From assembly GCA_029783825.1 (NCBI GenBank), contig JAREIK010002415.1, forward strand, positions 1,827,006 through 1,891,005: a stretch of DNA of 64,000 bases. The letters run 5' to 3'. The first letter of the stretch is position 1. Every line of letters starts with the position of its first letter. The stretch is from Sapria himalayana (lineage: Eukaryota; Streptophyta; Magnoliopsida; Malpighiales; Rafflesiaceae). Positions 51,315 through 63,725 of the stretch are shown here, piece after piece. Below the pieces are notes generated by a model that had not been told where the DNA came from, searched no databases, and worked only from the letters and a program-made list of their open reading frames with translations. A program made the position numbers and the translations under genes.

Positions 51315-52579
51315 ACAAATATCTTTCCTACTATCTTAATATTTGGGCATTGCTTAGCAATTTGTGATAATGAAGTTTCCCAACTAGTCATCCTTAATTT
51401 TGAATAAGGATTATTATGAAGATTAAAAATGATTATGTATATGTAAAAAAAGTAGAATTAAAAAGAAACAAATCCGTATTATTATTTTGATCAATAATCC
51501 ATTAGTTTATGCTATTTTTATCAACTAGTTAACATTTTACATGAATTGTTTTGAAAGAACAGTCATCTTCATTTCTGAAACTATTTGAAATGATGGACTA
51601 TTTGTTGAAGTTAAAATCAAAATAATTTTTGCTAAATTTCTTATTTTTTGATGATTATCAGTCATCATCAATTTTTTCGTTCCTATCATAATATAAGCAA
51701 ACAAAAATCATATTAGCTGCCATATCAGCACTTCGCCAATCCCAAATAAAGCTAAGCCGGGGAATCCTGATCAAATAGTTTGTGGTTTTATCATCTTTTA
51801 TTTTTAATATTTAACTATCTTCATTTCAGTTTTTTATTTCTTTCAATACGTTCATTCAAATTTTGTAATTTTTGAATTGGGTGGAATGCATGTTTATGTC
51901 TGTGAGCATGATACATCACCTCCAAGTATGTTTATTTTCAAATTATATTTTCTTGTTTCTTATTGGTTTCATTGTATTGTACCTTTGCTTTTTTTGATTT
52001 CCCTGTTATATGGATTTAAAAAAATCATTTATGACATATAATTGTTACCTTATTGTGTCACTCTCAAAATGTTGTTATAAACTTTATAAATTCAGTTAGT
52101 ATCTTTAATTAAGTTGATACTTTAAGATTTTACATCAACCTTTTTGACGTACTGATACTTTTTATTGTGGAGTGTTGAAAATATAATTTTGATTGTGTTC
52201 ATGTCTTGTGCTTAGAATGTTGGGTAGAATAGTGCTGATTAAATTTAACATCACACTAAATAGGTTTTTCTTATATTATTTATATTTGTGCATTACTAAT
52301 TTAATAATTAATGTTTTTCTAGGTTTATGGCTTATATTATTAATATGATATTCAAACAAATTAATTGATAGCGATATTTGTATATATAAAAATAATATTT
52401 GTATGAAATTTTTCTTTTTTGTGTAAATTTATGGTTTTTGGGGAGAGAGAGAGGAAAGACTACAAGAAAAAACATATAATCTACTCTTCATTTATTTCAA
52501 AAATGAAAATTGACATATATTAAGGTTGAAATAACCCACTTGTTTGGTGATCTCATACAAAAAGAAAAAAAAACAAAAA
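51315..52579. other. AT-rich intergenic DNA
   Basis: No supported gene. A small GC-balanced island near 51715-51770 is unassigned; 52440-52580 may be the LTR/3' end of the copia remnant that follows. Confidence 0.4.
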
Positions 52580-53780
52580 AAAATACAACAAAGACAAAAT
52601 AAATATCAATATCCTTCTCAAGCTAATATGTTAATGTCACGAACACTTAGTTGGAGGAGAACAAAGATGTCGTGCTCTTTTAAGTAACTTTGTGATGTTT
52701 ATAATATACTCATTGGTTAGAATGTAGGTAATATATATAAAATTGTAGATCTTTTTACATATGAAATGACATTTAATTTCGATATGTTTTGTAAACTCAT
52801 GAAATATTAAAATGGCAATAATTAAAAAAATGTTTGATTTTCATTGTAAATAACTATTGGTCTCTAAAATGATGTATTCAACTCCTCCAAAAAATAATTG
52901 ATTCATTGAAGTTCATAAGTAATTGATTTCATAATTATATATTACTTTTGTACTATAATTGAGAATAGTAGTCTATCACTTACTTTTTTAGGATAGAAGA
53001 CTTTTTAATGATATAAAACATGACAAGGAATCTTCTTTTTTTGATCTCGAGAGCATAACTAGAATTTAAGTAAGCCTCTACTTAGCTATGCTATTATCTT
53101 AGAAAGAAACTTCATGTTTCAAATCTCTTTTTGTATATAAAAGAATTCAAGGAATTTCATCCATATGAATTTGTCTAAGTGAATATAAAAAATAATTAAC
53201 TATAAAATAATTGAATTATATTTTAGGAAATTATTTTAGGTTATAAAGAGTCCTTTGTAGTCTACAAATCATACGCACACTCTTTGGAATAATGATTTTT
53301 GGTGGATGTTGTATAATTGCTTCATCAAGATTATTATTAGGAAATATATTCTTTATATCCAATTGATATATAATCTATTTGTGAGAATTAATAATAAAAA
53401 GTAATAATTCGATAGTAATTCCTTTAATGATATGAGAAAAAAGTATCTAAATATTTACATAATAAGTATGTATAAATTTCAATTACTACCAATGTGTCCT
53501 TACTTTTAATTAAATATAAAGTTTCTTTTGACTAAGTATCTTGATCCACAAGAAGATGTATTGCTCTCCAAACAAATGCAAATATAAAATGTTACGAATC
53601 TGATCATCAAATCTCTTTATCATTATCGAATTTGTTAATGTAGATATCATCACATTAATCTTTTCATATAATTATGTTTAGGCTACATAATGAATAATTT
53701 AATATTAATCAGTTAGTCTATATGTTAATAACTGAGTAATATTATCGTATAAATAAAATATCTCAAGATAATATATCAAA
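52580..53780 (-). pseudogene. Copia RNase H/RT remnant
   Basis: On the minus strand the RNase H order is visible: LMNFNESI near 52920, MKIKHFFNYCHFNIS near 52830, a degraded VYKTYRN-MSFHM (family ERTKHIEIDCHF) near 52780, and LEKDI near 52610 in the position of the C-terminal LREGV motif. It aligns with 34470-34830. Sequence above 53030 is probably the preceding RT but too decayed to name motifs. Confidence 0.6.
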
Positions 53781-54089
53781 ATAACTAAATCTCATTCTTA
53801 CATCTCTAGCAAGAATTAAATATAATAGTCATACTTGGATTAATTAATCATCACATATGAATGACCACATACATGAAAAATGATCATAAACTCAATGGGT
53901 TTATTAATGAATCCTATAGATTCATGTCATGACAATGAATCATGTCGATCAATCAATGAATATCATTGATAAGGTTCATGTATTTTATCATATAAGAAGT
54001 TTATATAAAAAGATTTTCACCATTTGTTGAAATAAATTATCAAAAAATAAGAGTTTTCTTATTTTCTATCTTTAATTCTCATGTGTTGA
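53781..54089. other. Possible retroelement LTR sequence
   Basis: Contains short inverted patches (GATTCATGTCATGACAATGAATC) and no coding potential. Adjacent to the copia remnant, but without a second copy for comparison. Confidence 0.3.
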
Positions 54090-54469
54090 TTTTCTCTCAT
54101 TCTTTAACTAATTTTAATTTTTTTTATTTCGTTACCATAATTAAAATTATTATTTGTTATTTTTATTTTTTATTTGTTTTTAATTATATTATAATTAAAT
54201 ATTTTTAAAATAATATATTAATTAAAATTAATTAAACTAAAACTTTATTCTTAACGTTTAAAGTTACCTAAAATAAAAAAAAACTTAACTAAACAATAAA
54301 AAAAATACTTATGATGCATAAAATCATGTTTGTCCATTGATATTCGCACCGCACAATAATCGACATGTCGCATTTATAGTCCACACTTGATTCTTGAAAG
54401 TCGGAACAAAATGAGAGTTTGAGAGAGAGAGAGAAGAAGACGAGCGCCAAGAGGAGATGAAGAGAAAAT

Positions 54470-54511
<42 letters not shown>

Positions 54512-56490
54512 GTTAAAATTTACGAATGAATGAGGTTTATAGATTTGAGTGGTTTTTAAAAAAAAAAACTTTTGTTTTGATTTTTAAAAATTTTTTTAAT
54601 AATTAGAAGGGGTAGAATCTTTATGGCCATTGGATTCTGATTCTTAGTCATTAGGGTGAAATACAATAGCTAAAATTTAAAAACACATTTTTTTGGACTG
54701 TTGGGTCGTTTGGCCATCAAACCTAGCCAAACAGTAACAGGTTACAGAAGCTTCGACTTCTGCAACCTGATGGGCTTTGGCCAAGTAGACGTGATCGACG
54801 GGCTTGGGACAAGCCTCAGCTTGGCGTTGGGATCTGGGCATAGGGATGGGGGGGCATGATAAGGTTTGGGTCGTGTTGAATTCTCTTGCCTTCAGCCTAG
54901 GGTACCGAACATTACCTAGCTCGACACGAGGCCCGATATACCTCGGCACTGCACAAGCCATGGTAAGATTCAGCCCGACACTGGTCTAAGCATGGGCTTG
55001 GATCATGCTGTGCTGGGCTAGGCACGACTAAGTCGGGCCTAGGCTTCCTGGTCCGTTTGACACTTTTTCTCATACCCACACCACAACTAATTTTTTTGAT
55101 GAAATCGCACGGCACCATAGTTCATACCTGAGAGTTAGGCCGAAACCAGATTGAGAGGAGAGACAAATAGAGAGAGATAGAGAGGAGAGTGGAAGTGTGA
55201 GATTTGAGAGATGAGAGAGAGGAGAGTGAGAGATCCAATATAAAAAGAAATTAAAAATATATATATTTTTTTATTTTTTTTATATTTTTAAATAATTAAA
55301 TAGGATAGAAACCCGACAGTCGTCGGATCTTCTGCTCTGCCGTTGGAAGTGCATCCAACAGTCTGGATGCAAAATAAATTTATTATTTTTTTAATTTTTT
55401 GAATTGTTAGAATAGAAGCCAAACGTGACTTCTAGAAGCTTCGAGCTTCAGCATTTTGGTTTGTCTTCGTTCGGACATTTGGTTCGAAAGGGGGGGGGGG
55501 TACAGCTGTTTAAAGGGCCGTGCTGGGCTGGCATGACCCATTTTTTTCAAGCTTGTACAAGTCTGCATGTCGTACTTGGCAAGGTACAGTTCACTAGAGT
55601 GTAGGCCTAACATGTCCCACCATTCGAAGTCATCCTGGTTTTCGGTCGGTTTGTACTTGAATTTGGGGATATGGGCGCTCCCCAAAGTCGAGCGGGCACT
55701 CCTACTGATCTGCTCGACTCATTGCATCACCTGACGGGTGTTGCATAGTTGTCGTGTTGCTCGTCAGGAGTTGCGTTATCGGCGCATCGCCGATCAGGCA
55801 TCTAGCCATCACTTGTCGGACGTCGTGCCTTTGCCACGTTGTGACATCAAGTTGGGCGTGTTCTTGAATCCTGACTAGATTGGCAGATTCTGGGGCACGT
55901 GTCAGGTCGTGCCCCATGCCATGCCCACGTGCCAGGCACCCAGGTTATTCCTGGCACGGCACACATGCATAATACACTTGGCACAACATGACATGGGTCA
56001 TGTTGAGAGTCAGCCTGGCACGGGCCAGGGCAAAATCCTGGACCGTGCCGTGCCGGGCTTGGCACGGCTTAACCAGAGCAAGCCATGGCTTCCTAGCCCA
56101 TTTGACACCGCTAGGGTTGATTATTAAAAAACATGCCACGTGGCTTGTGTACAAGTTGGGGCAGAGCATATTTTTTTTAATAAAATTATTTTTTTTAATC
56201 GAGCGGGTCAAACATGGCCCAAATTGGAATGTGCCAGTAACCAAGTCCAATTTTCAGGTGCATGGTAGGTGTTTGTGCTCCTGAACCGTGCCTATGGGTC
56301 AGAACCAAGTCTTGCTTAGATTGGCATGTGACCCAACACTCTAGCCCAACACGAGTCAAGCTTTGAGCTGGCACAGCCCCATTCCAGGCATGATCTAACT
56401 GTGTCGTGCAGGGCCAGGCAAGGCTTATTTGGCTCGTGTCTCAAGCCATGCTCTAGCCTCTCGACCCGATTGACACCTTTAGAGATATGT
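54090..56490 (-). mobile_element. hAT 5' regions and GC-rich termini, several ends clustered
   Basis: 54090-54440 matches the 5' noncoding part of hAT 1 (2600-2930), followed by a (GA)n tract at 54472-54508. Three outward ends resembling the hAT right terminus follow: GTTTGACACTTTTT near 55062, CATTTGACACCGCTAG near 56100, and GATTGACACCTTTAG near 56470. Each is preceded by 300-500 bp rich in GGCACG, CGTGCC and GGGCTTGG words. The short open frames here are by-products of this composition. No transposase coding was recognised. Confidence 0.6.
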
Positions 56491-57240
56491 GAAGAAATTT
56501 TCTTGAATTGAGATTTTGTTTGGAGATCATGATATCTCTACAAGTTTGTTAGATGTTTGGATTGTAGATACTGGTTAGGCATCAACTTGTTTTGAAAGGT
56601 GGTCCATTAAAGAGTTTAGTATTTTTTCTTAGAGATTTTTTTATCTTATGAAAAATAAGGGAGAAATGTTTATTTAGAAATCAAAATATAGAGATTAGAT
56701 TCTAGAGCAAAGATGATAATAATTTGTAAGATAATTTGAATCATGCTTATTTGAGGAGATTAAATATTCATTTTTTTCTCACTCTATCCTTTAATGTGAC
56801 GATATGACAATATGATATATAATATCTAATATAGTGTTTTAAGAGCTGATGAAACATATAAATGTGAATTTTTTTTATTTAGGAAGAAGATTAATAATGA
56901 GATTATTATTATAATTATATTCTTATCTTAAATTAATTACTATATATTATCATGAATATTTTTAAGAGTTTTTTATTTATTTTTCTTTTTTTTTAAAGTT
57001 ATGTTTTCTAGATCTTTACTTACTAGCTTGATGAAAGATGTATTTTATATTCCATTTTTTCTTAATATTTTTTTATTTTATAGCATTTTGGATGGGAGTT
57101 TCTAACATGTTGGATATCTAAATCTATTTATCCCGTTATATAAAAGCTTCACTTGTGTGTTTTTATTATCGATTTTTTTTTTCATTTTTTGACTTTATTT
57201 ATGACTTGAATGGTGTAAAGTTTTACATATACATACAACA
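56491..57240. repeat. LTR-like segment related to copia 3' LTR
   Basis: Shares scattered colinear words with 50800-51250, including TTTTTTTCTC-CT and GAAGAAGATT-A--ATTAGATTATTA. Diverged; borders unclear. Confidence 0.35.
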
Positions 57241-57284
57241 ACTCCATTGCACATTGCAGCTAATTGAATAACACGATCCACAAC

Positions 57285-57465
57285 TCCACTATTCATGATA
57301 CCACTCTTCACGGTACTCTCTTTATGATATCACTCTTCACGATACCGCTTGCTTGTTCCATTGTTCAAACACCACGCTACCATTGATCATGCACTAATGT
57401 TCATGAAACCATTGCATCAATGTGCATGGTACCATTGTGCCACTGTACCACTATTCATGACTTGA
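57285..57465. repeat. Short tandem CCACTATTCATGATA minisatellite
   Basis: About ten imperfect copies of a 15-18 bp motif, CCACTNTTCANGATAC or its variants CCATTGTTCA and GGTACCATTG. No coding potential. Confidence 0.6.
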
Positions 57466-57741
57466 CCACATCACTTCTCAATGTACTTGCAGCTACCATA
57501 CCACACATATATATACTATGGTTGGGGGAAAACCCGACAAGTGGCACAATCTAAAAAACGCAAATATGGTATGATATGACCCAACGAAAACCAAGCTAGA
57601 AAATGACATGGGTTGTAGCTGGCGCAAAGGGTAAGCCCATGTGCTACTAGAGAAGGCATTGTGGCATGAAATGATGTGCCTTTGCACCTATGCTGAAATA
57701 GCGATGAGTCCCTTTAGCAGATGGGTATGCTCAGTTCATGC
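57466..57741. other. GC-balanced unassigned DNA
   Basis: Contains CATGGGTTGTAGCTGG and CAAAGGGTAAGCCCATG, similar in style to retroelement leaders, but no element could be named. Confidence 0.3.
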
Positions 57742-58130
57742 AACTACAAGAAAAATCCCATATGGCAATGGATAATTCCCTAGCTAAATGGGCATTTTCA
57801 GAAGCTAAATGGGATATAGCGACTGATTACCAACGGATCGGTTTTTTTTCTAAAGTGCTTCTTGCTAACATTTAGTGACGGAAAATGTTCCTAGCAAAAA
57901 AATGTTAGCGACGGAAAAATCCCCTAGCAAAAAAGACAAATTCCCTAGCTAAATTATCAAGATAAATGAGATTTTCTTTCGCTAAACTAAAATAACGACG
58001 GATGATTCCCTAGCTAAAGTGCTGGTCTATAAATTTTAGTGACGGATATAGTCCCTAGCTAAATAAATTTAGCGACTGAAAATCTGTCACTAATTTTAAT
58101 ATTCCCTAGCTAAATAAGATATAAAAAATT
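57742..58130. repeat. Subterminal repeats of CACTA 2
   Basis: Dense TTAGCGACGGA, ATTCCCTAGCTAAA and GTCCCTAGCTAA motifs, the same motif family as 2939-3915. Confidence 0.75.
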
Positions 58131-58214
58131 TCCTTACTAATTTAGCAAGTAATTTTTTTCCTAAATATTTTGATTTCAAAATTAATTTCAAAATTTAAAT
58201 TATTTTAGAATTTT

Positions 58215-59195
58215 TTAATTAAATAATTTAATATTCTTATATCAAATTGAATAAAAATTGAAAATATAAATATTTTATAATAAACAAAAAATAAAATCAT
58301 TTAATATCTTATTATAATTCAATATTTTACATAATTGAAACAAAAAAATAACAAAATTTTCTTTTATCATATATCAATGTATCTATCGATTGTGCATAAA
58401 GTATAATATATTCATTCATTGACGTTGTTTTCTCTCTCTCTGTTCCTCCAATCATTATTTTTCTACTATGAAAAAGCTGTCCGAGTCACGGCACTTAATG
58501 TCTAGTGAAAAATCTAATTACTTTTAGAAGCTTTGTATGAGGAACAATGTGGTATCATATCTGTAAGAAATTTTAACCACTCAGTCAAATTAAAAAAAAA
58601 GTTATGTTTTGATACATATATAATCCTATAGTTTATATGTAAATATATACTAGAATTTCACTCGTACATATATTACTATAGTTTATGTACATAAAAATAG
58701 CAGTATTATGTGTACATATAAACTGAATACAAATATACTTAGTTCTCAATATATAAGTACATAAAATACTACAGTATTTTATGTACGTATATACTAACTT
58801 TATTCGTATGTATATACCTCATTTGGTGCTGTTGTTGCCGCTCTCGCTGCCACTCCTGCCACTACTGCCATTACCGCTGTCACTGCCAATACAACTGTTG
58901 CTGTCGCCACTACGGCTTTAACTGCTGCTTTCAGTGCAGCCACTGCCTCCGATGCCAGCACACATGTTGCTGCTGCTCCCATCGCCGCCGCCGCCGCTGC
59001 CGCTTCCACCGCTACCATTTCCATTGCTGTCCCTGCTACTGCTGCTTATAATATGCTTTTACATACCAATAATAGGCTAAAATTTAACCCAAAAAATTCG
59101 GAGTCACACAAACATTTTCAAAGATATATAAAAATAGTTATTATAAACATGAACAAATACAAATTAAAGTTGATTGTCATATATCTTAAACTAAA
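58215..59195. repeat. Tandem ~1-kb unit 1 in CACTA 2
   Basis: The landmark GTGCATAAAGTATAAT occurs at 58392. The unit runs through an AT-rich part, the landmark block, a palindromic TATATGTACATAAAATACTACAG-type part, and a GC-rich trinucleotide block at 58825-59045 (GCC/GCT/ACT/ACC-rich). Confidence 0.75.
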
Positions 59196-60322
59196 ATGTA
59201 ATTAAATAATTTAATATTTTTATATTAAATTTAATAAAAATAGAAACTATAAATGAAAATTTTAAATTAAACAAAAAAATTTCATCTAATAACTTATTCT
59301 AATACAATATTTTAAATAACTAAAAAAAATAACAACAATTATATTACATCTTAGTAATCAATGTATCTACCGACTGTGCATAAAGTATAATCTATCAATG
59401 CATTGATGTTGCTTTCTCTCCCTCTGCTCCTCTGATCACCAACTTTCCACTACGAAAATACTGTTCGAGTCACTGTGCATCATATTTGTTGAAATATGTC
59501 TTCACTTATACAAGTTTCATATGGGAAATAATGTGTTACCACATCTGTAAGAAATTTAAACCACTAAATCAAATCAAAATAAATTAAAAAAAAAACTATG
59601 TTTTGATAAATATATATTACAGCAGCAAAAATATACATATATACTAGTATTTCACTCATACATATATTACTACAGTATTTGTACATATAAAATACAGTAT
59701 TATGCGTACATATATACAGAGTACACATATACTCAGTATATATGTACATAAAATACTACAGAATTATATATACATATATTCTGACTATATACGTACGTAT
59801 ATACCATATTTGTTGTTGTTCATGTTTCTCCTGATGTCACAACCACCCCTGCCACTTCTGCCGGTGCCATTGTGGTTGCTACCGGTACTGCAGCTGTTGC
59901 CGGTACGGCCACCACCGCCACTGCTGCCGCTGTTGCCTTTGCTGCCACTGCCACCACCGCTACTGCTGATGCAGCCTTTATCACTGCTATCATTGCTACC
60001 GCCGCTGCCGCTCCTCTGCTTCATCCGCTGCTGCTAATGCTGCCGCTTCCTCCGCTACCTCTGCTGCAGCAGCTGCTGCTCCTGCCATAGCTGCTGCGGC
60101 TGCCACCGCTACCCTTCTAGCGCCACTGCCGCCACTACCATTACTGTCGCTGTTGCTGCCGCAGCTACCAATGCTGATAATAGGCTTTTACATACCTATA
60201 ATATGCTAAAACTCTACTCAAAAAATTTGGAAAAACATAAACATAATCACAGATATATAAAAATAATTATTATAGAAATGAACAAACAAAAATTATTGTG
60301 GATTGTCATATAGTTTCTAAAA
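59196..60322. repeat. Tandem ~1-kb unit 2 in CACTA 2
   Basis: The landmark is at 59376, 984 bp after unit 1's. The GC-rich block (59840-60175) is expanded relative to unit 1. Open frames in it are Ala/Ser/Gly/Leu-rich on both strands and shift between units, so they are not taken as genes. Confidence 0.75.
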
Positions 60323-61385
60323 AAATTTAATTAAATAATTTAATATTTTTTATTTAAATTTAATAAAAATATAAACTAAAAATGAAAATTTTTAATTAAA
60401 CAAAAAAATTCATTTAATAACTTATTCTAATATAATATTTTAAATAACTAAAACAATAAAATAAAAAAAATTATATTACATCTTATTAATCATTATATCT
60501 ATCGACTGTGCATAAAGTTTAATCTATCAATGCATTAACGTTGTTTTTTCTCCATCTGCTCCTCTGATCACCAATTTTCTGCTGTGAAAATGCTGTGCGA
60601 GTCACGGTGCATCATGTTTGTTGAAATATGTCTTCACTTTTACAAGCTTCATATGGGAAATAATGCTGTACCATATTTGTACAAAATTTAAGCCACCAAA
60701 TCAAACAAAATAAATAAATAAAAACTCTATTTTGATAAATATATATTGTTGTAGTAAATATGTACATATTTACTAGTATTTCACTCATACATATATAACT
60801 GTAGTATATGTACATATAAACTATAGTATTATGTGTACATATATACTGAGTACATATATATACTTAGTATATATGTACATAAAATACTATAGTATTATAA
60901 GTACGTATATATTGACTATATACGTATGTAAATACCACATTTGTTGCTGTTGTAACTACTCGCGCTATCACTGCCACTCCCGCTGCCGCTGCCGCTCCCA
61001 CTACCACTGCCGCTCCTGACATTGGTACCGCTCCTATCACTGCTACCGCTCCTGCCACTGCTACTGCTCCTGTCGCTGCCGCTGCCATTTTCACTCTTGT
61101 CACTGCCAATACCACTCCCTCCTTTGCTGCCGCCACCGCTGCCCCGGCTACTGCCGCCCCCTCTACTACAACCGTTGCTGATTCCATTGCTGCCACTACC
61201 ATTTCTACCGCCGCTGTCACTGCTATTTCTACTGATAATAGGCTATTACATACCTATAATAGGGTAAAACTCTACCCAAAAAATTTGGAGACACACACAC
61301 ATTTTTACAGCTATATAAAAATAGTTTTTATAGACATGAACAAACACAAATTAAAATTGATTGTCATACAGCTTCAACAAAAATT
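60323..61385. repeat. Tandem ~1-kb unit 3 in CACTA 2
   Basis: The landmark is at 60508, 1132 bp after unit 2's. The GC-rich block lies at 60955-61240. The unit ends near GATTGTCATACAGCTTC, the counterpart of GATTGTCATATATCTT at the end of unit 1. Confidence 0.75.
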
Positions 61386-61753
61386 CAAAACATGAACAAC
61401 AATTATGTTTAGAGATAAAGAGAGTACAAAAATAAATTATTTTTAGAATAATAAAGATAAGATAAGTTAGCACTCTTTTTGATACAAGTGAAATCGGTAG
61501 ATATGGGATTCATGCATTGGAAGGTTCGTGGTAATGTCTGGATGCTTTGAATCATTATTTTTTCTTGTCTCGCATAATTTGTCCTACTAAGATTCATAAT
61601 TTACTTAATCAAAAAAGAAAAGAACAAAACTAGAATAAAAAAATTGAAACCTGCAAAAAAAATATCATAATTATTTGCTACACACAGACACAAATAAATA
61701 ACAGTTCATAAATAATTCTCATGCTCAATCATCCTTATAATTTGTAGGGAATG

Positions 61754-63585
61754 CTAGTCACTCCTACGAGGATTCACAGTTGGATCTCGGAATGCTATTT
61801 GTTGCGTCAATGCCACTAACTGTGTCTCCATATATGACATCTACTGTTTCATTGCTTTTTAAATTTCTTTAATTTCTTTCATCAAGTTAGTTATCTGCTC
61901 ATCCTTCTTTTTTATTTCGGTCTCCATATCTACAATACGTTCATTTGTTTCTAGTACATGTTTGACCGCCTCATCCACCATTGTTGAGATGGATGAATTA
62001 GAAGCACGACAGCTACAACAAAATGTCACCCCCTTAGAGCCGATTAAGTACACTCGTTGCTTCTTTCGGCCTCCTATTGTCTCCAAATAAATAGGATCAT
62101 AGTCAATTGGTAGAAGATCCATAGAATCCTCAACTTGTTGATGAACTGCTGTCACACGTTCCTCCATTAGGTCCTGAGATAAAATAGAGAAAAAAACTAT
62201 TCTAGATTTATAAAAAATAAAATAAATATTTTGCATTCAAAAAAATTTTCATAATGTATTCTAGTTTTATAAAATCTAATTAATATAACAATTTCTTACA
62301 GTAATCATCTGAGACTTGTTGTCAACATACTGACCATCCACTTTCTTCACATGGATTTTTCTGAAAATCTCATAAAAATTTGGATCTCGACCCAATTCTC
62401 CAGCCTAGAATATGTTTTTATTAAGTCATAATAAAACAAATGATAAAAAAATTTAACAAAATTAATAAAATCATGCAGAGATTTAATTTATTGGATTATT
62501 AGTACAACCACAAAATATAGAAATGTTTAAAATTTTAAATTTGTACCAAATCTCAAGCATGCTCAATGCTCGACTTTGAACCTCCAGTGTGTCAGCAAAT
62601 TCTTGTACCTAGTCCAGCTACCTCACTTCGTTGATTTTTGCTGGTAATATCTAATTTTTTTTTCTTCACATCTGGCTCCTCCCAATAATTAAGCTACTAT
62701 GGCTAGTTTTCCTCGGATATAAAATCAAGTCTTTCTTTTATTTTCTTTAATTTATGGACAAAATCAGAATAACGCTAAGTAGCTTTGATCTTCCATAATG
62801 ACCTTATCTTTCCATCAAATTTGAGTGCTTATGTGCATTGATTCTATAAATAGAAATATGACAAAAGAATTTATATTAACAACAAGAACATAATTATTTA
62901 CTACTTAAATAATAACCAATATAAAAGTTAAGTAATTAGATAATTATTTTTCTATTCTTTTATTTTGTTATTTTTACCTATAAGTCATTAAAATATGACT
63001 CTTTTGTCGATTTAGAAACTTTCTTCCATGATAAAGCTTTAGAATCAGCCATTTTCTTTAAATCCTTTGTAATTATAGTCGAACACTCGTGAGTTGGAAT
63101 AAAACTGTACACATAAATAAAAAACAATGAAAAAAAAGCAAATCATAACAATATAAAAAAAACCACTGATAGTAATCAAAATTTTTTTTTCAAGTCATTT
63201 ATACATATTTATTTTACCTCTCATCCACAATCTCAATTTCTAACTTTACACAGACTACAGAGGAAGGCACAACATTTGATGATGTCATTTGTATTGTAAA
63301 TGGGGGAACAATTGGTGTAAAATGTGGTGGAGAAGATAGAGATTGATCAACAGTTTGTGCAAGAAGAACAATGGGTGGTGGGCTTACATCTGATAAAGAT
63401 GATAATAGTGGTCTCAATGATGGTGATAGTGATAGAAATGGAGATGGTGATTGTGATGTTGAAGTATGGATATGGTGGCTATGAGATGGTACTGATTATG
63501 CAACATGATGTAACATACTAGATGAATTTGGTTCATTTTTGTGTCCACGTCCACCTCCACCACGGCCACATCCTTTAGCCGCTAT
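61754..63585 (-). pseudogene. TNP1-like protein (Ptta/En/Spm family)
   Basis: On the minus strand the N-terminus at 63585 reads (ATA)AAKGCGRGGGGRGHKN, where ATA replaces an expected ATG. A Ser/Pro-rich exon follows (63417-63214: SLSDVSPPPIVLL, IQMTSSNVV), then TKDLKKMADSKALSWKKVSK near 63060, KFDGKIRSLWKI and YWEEPDVKKKKLDITSKNQR near 62820-62640, HTGGSKSS near 62590, GELGRDPNFYEIFRKIHVKK near 62400-62340, and VETIGGRKKQRVYLIGSKGV-type sequence near 62070-62030. The last match the family's HTTGS, E-GREP and GGKKKGRVYGLGS blocks. A coiled coil (METEIKKKDEQITNLMKEI) precedes the C-terminus. This protein should bind subterminal repeats. Stops at several points and the lost start suggest inactivity. 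Confidence 0.75.
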
Positions 63586-63725
63586 CTGCTGTATAATATA
63601 AAACATAGATCAAAAAATAGAGATATGATGAACAAGCATACATTTTCGAATAAAACACACCGAAATATTTCAACAAAATATAAAAAGTCTTTGATAGTTT
63701 AAATTTATAATAAAATTATAACAAT
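63586..63725. other. Spacer between TNP2-like and TNP1-like genes
   Basis: 140 bp, AT-rich; the equivalent spacer in the other CACTA element is 74 bp. May hold the second gene's leader. Confidence 0.5.

Noticed and set aside
54677..56284. Many overlapping frames with normal-looking amino acid composition
   Set aside because: They lie in GC-rich hAT terminal DNA, are open in several frames, and show no conserved motif.
57285..57465. CRISPR or regulatory array of CCACTATTCATGATA motifs
   Set aside because: The motif is imperfect and contiguous without unique spacers; it is a minisatellite.
58800..61267. Ala-, Gly/Ser- and Leu/Pro-rich open frames on both strands resembling secreted repeat proteins
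   Set aside because: They come from GC-rich trinucleotide repeats; the frame and residue type change between the three tandem units.
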